Positions 6,326 through 10,896 of a DNA stretch of 10,896 bases are shown one piece after another. Under the pieces are notes generated by a model. That model was not told the DNA's origin. It did not search any database and saw only the letters and a program-made list of their open reading frames with translations. The stretch's first letter is position 1. The number at the start of each line of letters is the position of its first letter. Position numbers and translations under genes: made by a program. Source of the stretch: an uncultured Blautia sp. (GTDB lineage Bacteria > Bacillota > Clostridia > Lachnospirales > Lachnospiraceae); contig CAMOXX010000077.1 of assembly GCA_946629475.1 (NCBI GenBank), forward strand, positions 1-10,896, written 5' to 3'.

Positions 6326-7231
6326 TTAAGCCGGATACAGCCCCGCTTCCGTCAGCCTGCGGAAAGCTTCCGTCACAGCAGCTTTGTCCTCCTGGTAAGT
6401 CACGCCGAACCATTCATCGGCCGTTTCGAGGACATCCACTTCAAAACGTCCTTCCCGGATCAGCTGATCAATCAGGATAGGAAGCAGATATTCCTTTTTC
6501 AGGGGATCGCCGGACGGATCCTTCAGAAAGTCGACGAAGCCGGCCCGCAGAACGTCGACAAAATCCGGTGTCAGCCCCCACATGTTCATCGAAACCAGGC
6601 TTCCGGTGTCAACGGGAACAGCCTTCCCGTCATCCCTGATCTCGGCACCGTCCGCTGATTTGAAAATATTCTTTGTCTCAGACACGCCGCAGAGATGTCC
6701 GTCACTGATGCGGCAGATTCCTCTTGTCACGCCTCCGTGGTCGCTCAAGGTGTTGCCGAGGCGGAACCCGGCCATGCAGATATGGCGGACTCCATCATTC
6801 TCCACGGGCTCCTTCACCAGATAGTCGTGTACAAGGCGGTAGGCTTCCTTTCCATAATAGTCATCGGCGTTGATTACCATGAACGGCTCCGTCAGAACAT
6901 TTGCGGCAGCAAGTACAGCCTGGCCGGTTCCCCATGGCTTTGTACGCCCCTCGGGAACCGAAAATCCCTCCGGCAGATCGTCAAGCTCCTGAAAAGCGTA
7001 TGCGACCTCCGTCTTTTTTTCAATCCTGTCCCCGATGATCCTCTTAAAATCGTCGTAAAGATCCCTTCGTATAATGAAAACCACCTTGTTGAAGCCGGCT
7101 TCCAGGGCATCATGGATCGAATAGTCCATGATGATCTGCCCGGACGGTCCGACTGCCGCAAGCTGTTTGATTCCTTTGCCGAAACGGCTGCCGATCCCGG
7201 CTGCCATGATCACAAGCGCTGTTTTTTTCAT
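6326..7231 (-). CDS. Sugar-phosphate-type nucleotidyltransferase
   Basis: A 301-residue protein with an N-terminal Rossmann-like nucleotidyltransferase domain. Such enzymes transfer an NMP from an NTP to a phosphorylated sugar or alcohol, giving an activated precursor for polysaccharide or glycolipid synthesis in the cytoplasm. The nucleotide-binding signature MAAGIGSRFGKGIKQL covers residues 9-24. KPWGTGQAV lies near 98-106, and the metal-binding acidic motif NADDYYG is at 121-127. The C-terminal ~100 residues include WFGVTYQEDK and show no hexapeptide repeats of the GlmU type. The frame is open to 7291, but the ATG at 7231 is preceded by GGAGG at 8 bases and begins directly at the domain (MKKTALVIM), so I chose it. 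The gene lies 46 bases after prfA, with only 12 bases to the lipoprotein start. Sugar specificity cannot be told from the sequence. Confidence 0.85.
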   Translation of the reverse strand: MKKTALVIMAAGIGSRFGKGIKQLAAVGPSGQIIMDYSIHDALEAGFNKVVFIIRRDLYDDFKRIIGDRIEKKTEVAYAFQELDDLPEGFSVPEGRTKPWGTGQAVLAAANVLTEPFMVINADDYYGKEAYRLVHDYLVKEPVENDGVRHICMAGFRLGNTLSDHGGVTRGICRISDGHLCGVSETKNIFKSADGAEIRDDGKAVPVDTGSLVSMNMWGLTPDFVDVLRAGFVDFLKDPSGDPLKKEYLLPILIDQLIREGRFEVDVLETADEWFGVTYQEDKAAVTEAFRRLTEAGLYPA

Positions 7232-7277
7232 AGAAATCTCCTCCATCTCATCCTGATGAATCTGTGTGTCCGGTTTT

Positions 7278-8348
7278 TCAGGAGCTGACACGCAGCAGCT
7301 TTGCCGCCTGATCGGCTGCTGTAAGGCTGTCGATCAGTTCGTTCAGGTCTCCGTTCAGTACCTCCGGAAGGCGATGCGTTGTGAGCTTGATCCTGTGGTC
7401 GGTCACTCTTCCCTGAGGAAAATTGTAGGTTCTTATCTTTTCGGAGCGGTCTCCCGTCCCGATCTGGCTCCTTCTCTCTTCTGCTTCGGCATCATGCCGC
7501 TTTGCCAGCTCCATCTCGTACAGTCTGGCGCGCAGGACCTTCAAAGCTTTTTCCTTATTTTTCAGCTGCGATTTTTCATCCTGGCAGGAGATGACGATCC
7601 CTGTCGGGATATGTGTCAGGCGAACCGCAGAGTCGGTCGTATTTACGCACTGCCCTCCGTTTCCGGAAGCGCGGAAAACATCAAACCGGCACTCGTTCAG
7701 ATCCAGATGAAAATCGATCTCCTCCGCCTCCGGCATGATGGCCACCGTGCAGGTCGAAGTGTGGATGCGTCCCCCCGACTCCGTCTCGGGAACGCGCTGT
7801 ACCCGATGGACGCCGCTCTCATACTTCAGTCTGGAGTAGGCTCCGTTCCCCGAAATCATGAACGTTACCTCCTTAAAGCCGCCGATCCCGTTCTCATTCA
7901 GGCTGATCATCTCGGATTTCCATCGCTTCGACTCCGCATAGCGGATGTACATGCGGTACACCTCCGCCGCGAACAGGGCTGCTTCGTCCCCGCCCGCGCC
8001 GGCACGGATCTCCACGATCACGTTTTTGGAATCATTGGGATCCTTCGGCAGAAGAAGAATTTTGAGTTTCTGCTCCAGGGGGCCTTCCTTGGCTCTGGCC
8101 TCGGCAAGCTCCTCCTTCAGCATTTCGCGCATCTCCTCGTCCTTCTCCTCTTCCAGCAGGGCAAGGCTGTCCTCTATCGTCTGCCTGTTCTTTTTAAATT
8201 GATCATATACTTCTATAATCGGCTGCAGGGCGCTCTGCTCCTTCAGAAGCTTCGTCATGCGCTCCGGGTCGGACGATACGCCCGGCTCCGCCAGCTCCTG
8301 CATAATCTCTTCCGACCTGGCTGCCAGGTCCTCCAGCTTGTCAAACAT
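7278..8348 (-). CDS. prfA: Peptide chain release factor 1
   Basis: Recognises UAA and UAG stop codons in the ribosomal A site and triggers release of the finished protein. At 356 residues it has the usual RF1 length. The codon-recognition tripeptide is PET (187-189), within the PxT family pattern. The catalytic GGQ is at 231-233 in SGNGGQCVNTTDSAVR. The N-terminal helical region and the IRAGAGGDEA motif are also present. The start is the ATG at 8348, where the protein begins MFDKLEDL; it has GGAG 5 bases upstream. An ATG 27 bases further upstream gives an unlikely extension. The residue after GGQ is Cys, where E. coli and B. subtilis have His. The gene lies 49 bases after prmC, whose product methylates Gln233. 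Confidence 0.97.
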   Translation of the reverse strand: MFDKLEDLAARSEEIMQELAEPGVSSDPERMTKLLKEQSALQPIIEVYDQFKKNRQTIEDSLALLEEEKDEEMREMLKEELAEARAKEGPLEQKLKILLLPKDPNDSKNVIVEIRAGAGGDEAALFAAEVYRMYIRYAESKRWKSEMISLNENGIGGFKEVTFMISGNGAYSRLKYESGVHRVQRVPETESGGRIHTSTCTVAIMPEAEEIDFHLDLNECRFDVFRASGNGGQCVNTTDSAVRLTHIPTGIVISCQDEKSQLKNKEKALKVLRARLYEMELAKRHDAEAEERRSQIGTGDRSEKIRTYNFPQGRVTDHRIKLTTHRLPEVLNGDLNELIDSLTAADQAAKLLRVSS

Positions 8349-8397
8349 ATTGGCTCCTTTACTAAAGACGGGCATGCCAAAAACCGTTCAAGGCAGA

Positions 8398-9264
8398 TCA
8401 GATATGGGCCTCCGCTGTCCTGCAAAGGCCGGACAGGTCCCTCGTAATCCTGACATCTGTATAACCGGCACCCCGTAAAAGGTCTCCTACCTCCTGTGCC
8501 TGGTCGAAACCGATCTCAAAAAGGAGATTTCCGCCGGGCACAAGATATCGGGGCGCTTCATTTATGATCTGTCTGTAGAAGTATAGCCCATCCTCTCCTC
8601 CGTCCAGCGCGGTCCGCGGATCGTGGTCCCTTACTTCCTGCGAAAGGGTGTCGATCACGCCGGTTCTGATGTATGGAGGGTTTGATACCAGAATATCATA
8701 TTTCGCCGCACTGTGCCTATTAATTTTATCAAAAAAAGAGGCAGAAAAAAGATTGCTCTTTATAAATCTGCTTCTTCCGATTGTACCAAGCCTTTCGGCA
8801 TTTTTTTCTGCAACCCGGAGCGCTCCTTCCGAGATATCCGCTCCGGTTCCTTCCGCTCCGGGTATCTCGAGCAGAAGGCTTGTAAGGATGCATCCCGATC
8901 CTGTACACATATCCAGAATCCGCGGATTTTTCTTTCCCTTCAGAACAGCCAGGCACCGCTCCGCCAGAATCTCCGTATCCTGCCTCGGGATCAGCACATT
9001 TTCATCGACATAGAATTCATATCCCATAAAAAAAGCCTGGTGAGTGATATGCTGTACCGGGACATGTTCAGAACGCAGTCTGATGCATTTTTCATACTCT
9101 TCTCTTTTTGCATCCGGAACCGGCTCATCCATGTGCGCATAGTAATAAGCCCGACTGACCCCTGTCACATAGGACAGAAGCAGCCAGGCGTCCAGTTCAT
9201 ATTCGGCAATGCCGGCACTCTGCAGCACCGACACGCCCTCTTTCAGTATTTCTCTCAGCGTCAT
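8398..9264 (-). CDS. prmC: Release factor glutamine methyltransferase PrmC
   Basis: N5-methylates the glutamine of the GGQ motif in release factors, using S-adenosylmethionine, which raises release efficiency. The 288-residue protein has the usual length. A helical substrate-recognition domain covers about 1-85. Family motif LIPRQDTE is at 91-98, the SAM-binding loop DMCTGSGC at 118-125, and the catalytic NPPY at 195-198. The C-terminal RDLSGLCRTAEAHI matches the family end. The ATG at 9264 has AGGAG 5 bases upstream. It sits directly upstream of its substrate gene prfA and 15 bases after the DUF1385 stop, so it is clearly within one operon. Confidence 0.97.
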   Translation of the reverse strand: MTLREILKEGVSVLQSAGIAEYELDAWLLLSYVTGVSRAYYYAHMDEPVPDAKREEYEKCIRLRSEHVPVQHITHQAFFMGYEFYVDENVLIPRQDTEILAERCLAVLKGKKNPRILDMCTGSGCILTSLLLEIPGAEGTGADISEGALRVAEKNAERLGTIGRSRFIKSNLFSASFFDKINRHSAAKYDILVSNPPYIRTGVIDTLSQEVRDHDPRTALDGGEDGLYFYRQIINEAPRYLVPGGNLLFEIGFDQAQEVGDLLRGAGYTDVRITRDLSGLCRTAEAHI

Positions 9265-9279
9265 AAAAGCTCCTGGGCA

Positions 9280-10251
9280 TCACTCTTTTTCCGGAATGAC
9301 ACCGAATTCCTCCTTCAGGTATGCTCTCCAGTCAAAAACAGCCTCAACCGCACGGATCGCAACCTCAGCCATATCGGGAGTCGGCTCTTTTGTGGTAAGC
9401 TTCTGCAGAGCCAGGCCCGGCTTGCTGAAGAAGTTGGCGCAGGCCGACTCGCTCCGTCCTGCCCACTGGATGATCTCGTAGGAGATTCCGGCTACAACGG
9501 GCACCATCAGAAGGCGTCCTGCCAGCCGCACCCAGAATACCGGGACCAGAACAAAAATAAAATGGAGGAAAATACTCACCAGCATTACCAGAAACAGGAA
9601 GCTGGTTCCGCATCTTCTGTGAAATCTGGAACTTTTCATCACATTCTCAACTGTCAGCGGAAGTCCGTTCTCAACACAGTTGATGCATTTATGCTCTGCC
9701 CCGTGGTACATGAATGTCCTCTGGATGTCCTTCATTCTGGAAATCAGGATCATATATCCCAGAAACAGGGCAAGCTTTACAAAAGCCTCTGCGATCGTCA
9801 CCAGGATTTCGGAGGCTCCCACCTTGCGGAGCAGACTTGCCAGTATATACGGCAGGAACATGAATGCCACGATAGAAACAGCAATGGAAATCGCCACCGT
9901 CACATAGAGGAGAACCTTGAACAGACGGTCCTCTTTCTGCTTTTTCTTTTCCAGCTCCTCCGCCGTCAGTTTTTCGTTTTTCTTTTTCTCTTCCTCGTCC
10001 TCTTCATCCCCGGCAATCTCTGCCGAATACATCAGACATTTGGTACCGATCACAAGGGAATCCACAAAACCGGCCACCCCTCGAAGAAGCGGCTTTTTAA
10101 AAATACCGGCTTTGCCGAATACAGATTTGTAATCCTCTATCTTGATTTCGATCTCTGAATCCGGGCGCCGGACACCGACCGAATATTTCTCCTTGTGGCG
10201 CATCATGATGCCTTCCATGACAGCCTGCCCGCCAATTCCGGATGGTTTCAT
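9280..10251 (-). CDS. DUF1385 family membrane protein (YqhQ-like)
   Basis: A 323-residue integral membrane protein of the uncharacterised DUF1385 family. The N-terminal signature GGQAVMEGIMMR is at 7-18. A highly charged Lys/Glu segment covers about 80-108. Four likely membrane segments lie near 111-135, 148-171, 216-239 and 243-263. Between the second and third is a conserved His/Cys-rich loop, HGAEHKCINC (183-192) and HRRCGTSF (211-218), which could bind metal. With an even number of spans between them and a basic linker, the N-terminus, this loop and the C-terminus should all face the cytoplasm (inference). A GAGGT about 9 bases before the ATG serves as ribosome binding site. This family is often found between rpmE and prmC in Clostridia. 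The function is unknown. Confidence 0.9.
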   Translation of the reverse strand: MKPSGIGGQAVMEGIMMRHKEKYSVGVRRPDSEIEIKIEDYKSVFGKAGIFKKPLLRGVAGFVDSLVIGTKCLMYSAEIAGDEEDEEEKKKNEKLTAEELEKKKQKEDRLFKVLLYVTVAISIAVSIVAFMFLPYILASLLRKVGASEILVTIAEAFVKLALFLGYMILISRMKDIQRTFMYHGAEHKCINCVENGLPLTVENVMKSSRFHRRCGTSFLFLVMLVSIFLHFIFVLVPVFWVRLAGRLLMVPVVAGISYEIIQWAGRSESACANFFSKPGLALQKLTTKEPTPDMAEVAIRAVEAVFDWRAYLKEEFGVIPEKE

Positions 10252-10276
10252 CTTCCTTTTACCTCACATGCCTGGA

Positions 10277-10296
10277 TCGTTCATATGGATGAACGA
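10277..10296. repeat. Perfect 8-bp inverted repeat upstream of the DUF1385 gene
   Basis: TCGTTCAT and ATGAACGA surround a four-base loop. It lies between the rpmE terminator and the DUF1385 ribosome binding site, ending 25 bases before the start codon. No T-run follows, so it is not a typical terminator. It could be an operator or an mRNA hairpin. I found no clear -35/-10 pair beside it. Confidence 0.45.
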
Positions 10297-10304
10297 AACA
10301 ACCG

Positions 10305-10337
10305 AAAAAGGTTGAGATGCACCGACCCCAACCTTTT
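10305..10337 (-). terminator. Intrinsic terminator after rpmE
   Basis: On the minus strand AAAAGGTTG pairs with CAACCTTTT over 9 bp around a 14-base loop, and the 3' arm runs into a five-T tract. It begins 11 bases after the rpmE stop codon. The loop is fairly large, so termination may be partial, allowing some read-through into the DUF1385-prmC-prfA operon, for which no clear promoter is visible. Confidence 0.7.
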
Positions 10338-10348
10338 CATAACTCTTC

Positions 10349-10552
10349 TTATTTGGTTAAACCATACTTCCTGTTGAACTTATCGATACGTCCGCGAGCC
10401 TGGGTAGCCTTCTGCTGGCCGGTATAGAACGGATGGCACTTGGAGCAGATTTCAACGTGGATATCCTTTTTTGTTGAACCTGTTACAAATGTGTTTCCGC
10501 AGTTGCAGGTAACGGTCGCCTGATAATAGTTCGGATGGATGCCTTCTCTCAT
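10349..10552 (-). CDS. rpmE: 50S ribosomal protein L31 (zinc-binding type)
   Basis: A structural protein of the large ribosomal subunit, at the bridge with the small subunit. The 67-residue protein has the typical start MREGIHPNYY. Zinc-binding cysteines are at 16, 18, 36 and 39 (CNCGNTF and CSKCHPFYTG), so this is the zinc-containing form. The basic C-terminus RGRIDKFNRKYG also fits. I chose the ATG at 10552: GAGGTGA lies about 6 bases upstream. A GTG at 10561 would be in frame but falls inside that ribosome binding site. It has its own promoter and leader and is followed by a terminator. It lies 114 bases downstream of rho, a common arrangement. Confidence 0.97.
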   Translation of the reverse strand: MREGIHPNYYQATVTCNCGNTFVTGSTKKDIHVEICSKCHPFYTGQQKATQARGRIDKFNRKYGLTK

Positions 10553-10589
10553 GATTCTCACCTCGCAGTATTTCTTCTATAATATATTT

Positions 10590-10608
10590 ATTCGTATTTC
10601 AAACGAAT
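10590..10608 (-). promoter_or_regulatory. Inverted repeat in the rpmE leader
   Basis: ATTCGT and ACGAAT form a 6-bp stem with a 7-base loop inside the predicted 5' leader of rpmE. Such leaders often mediate feedback by the ribosomal protein, and L31 leader motifs are described in Firmicutes. I cannot confirm a match from sequence alone. A transcription-factor operator is the alternative. Confidence 0.4.
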
Positions 10609-10628
10609 TATCTGTACACAGCTCATTG

Positions 10629-10657
10629 ATTATAACACAGACATATTATGAATGCAA
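10629..10657 (-). promoter_or_regulatory. Promoter of rpmE
   Basis: On the minus strand a perfect -10 TATAAT (10634-10629) follows a -35-like TTGCAT (10657-10652) at exactly 17 bases. Transcription would start near 10622 and give a leader of about 70 bases. The -35 matches consensus at only three of six positions, but a TG dinucleotide lies 2 bases upstream of the -10 and may help. Confidence 0.6.
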
Positions 10658-10666
10658 GGGGAGATT

Positions 10667-10896
10667 TTAAAACTTCTGCCGCCGCGCCATCTGGACAAAT
10701 TCGGCGTTTGTCCGGGTCCTTGCAAACATATTCAGGATCTGCTCTACAGCCTCCTCCGGTTTCAGGCCGTTCAGGGCACGCCGCATATTGTAGACCGCCT
10801 CCTGCTCTTCCTTCGTGAGCAGAAGATCCTCGCGCCGTGTTCCGGATTTCTGGATATCGATGGCCGGGAACACTCTGCGCTCCTGCAGCTTCCGGT
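10667..10896 (-). CDS. rho: Transcription termination factor Rho (partial, C-terminus only)
   Basis: Rho is a hexameric RNA-dependent ATPase that ends transcription of untranslated RNA. Only the last 76 codons lie in the window; the start is beyond base 10896. The segment ERRVFPAIDIQKSGTRREDL matches the end of the RecA-like ATPase domain. QILNMFARTRTNAEF and the terminal RRQKF match the Rho C-terminus. The gene ends with TAA at 10669-10667, about 10 bases before the rpmE -35. No hairpin terminator lies in the short gap, so some read-through into rpmE is likely. Confidence 0.96.
   Translation of the reverse strand, partial: RKLQERRVFPAIDIQKSGTRREDLLLTKEEQEAVYNMRRALNGLKPEEAVEQILNMFARTRTNAEFVQMARRQKF

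Noticed and set aside
5567..6658. A 363-codon open frame on the plus strand opposite the lipoprotein and nucleotidyltransferase
   Set aside because: It spans the junction of two minus-strand genes, has no recognisable motif, and is explained as a shadow.
7266..8447. A 393-codon open frame on the plus strand opposite prfA
   Set aside because: It lies fully antisense to an intact, well-conserved RF1 gene and shows no motif of its own.
8713..10158. A 481-codon open frame on the plus strand opposite prmC and the DUF1385 gene
   Set aside because: It is antisense to two clearly recognisable genes, has no recognisable domain, and its composition (many Ser, Cys, His, Arg) is that of a reverse-complement shadow.
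10553..10561. GTG start three codons upstream of the rpmE ATG
   Set aside because: The GTG falls inside the GAGGTGA ribosome binding site used by the ATG at 10552, and L31 proteins normally begin at MREGIHP or similar.

Overview
The window looks like chromosomal core-genome DNA of a strictly anaerobic Clostridia member, most likely a Lachnospiraceae-type gut bacterium. The reasons are moderate GC content, GGAGG-type ribosome binding sites, an oxygen-sensitive class III ribonucleotide reductase, a zinc-type L31, and the run rho, rpmE, DUF1385, prmC, prfA that is familiar from Firmicutes. The family assignment rests on protein style and gene order only. Every supported gene lies on the minus strand, so transcription runs from high to low coordinates.

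From the right edge: the C-terminus of transcription terminator Rho (10667-10896), a promoter and leader, ribosomal protein L31 (10349-10552), and an intrinsic terminator. A tightly packed operon follows: a DUF1385 membrane protein (9280-10251), the release-factor methyltransferase PrmC (8398-9264), release factor 1 (7278-8348), a sugar-phosphate-type nucleotidyltransferase (6326-7231), a TPR lipoprotein with a Tyr/Asp-rich tail (5063-6313), and the ribosome-associated GTPase HflX (3835-5079). The hflX start lies inside the 15-bp tandem repeats that encode the lipoprotein tail. Much of this block concerns ending transcription or translation: Rho, RF1, the enzyme that methylates RF1, and HflX.

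After a 297-base intergenic region comes a second unit: the anaerobic ribonucleotide reductase NrdD (1095-3527), a CYTH-domain phosphatase-like protein (565-1062), and the start of guaA (1-465). The intergenic region holds a good sigma-A promoter and, just upstream of it, a pair of NrdR-box-like palindromes that also form a long imperfect hairpin.

The most notable points are NrdD with a fused C-terminal thioredoxin/glutaredoxin-like domain and no adjacent nrdG; a GMP synthase ATP-pyrophosphatase subunit with no N-terminal amidotransferase domain; the repeat-encoded lipoprotein tail overlapping hflX; and the probable NrdR operator. I see no tRNA, rRNA, CRISPR array, insertion sequence or phage gene, and no evidence of a wholly new defence or mobile system. 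This is a housekeeping region with a few unusual protein architectures.
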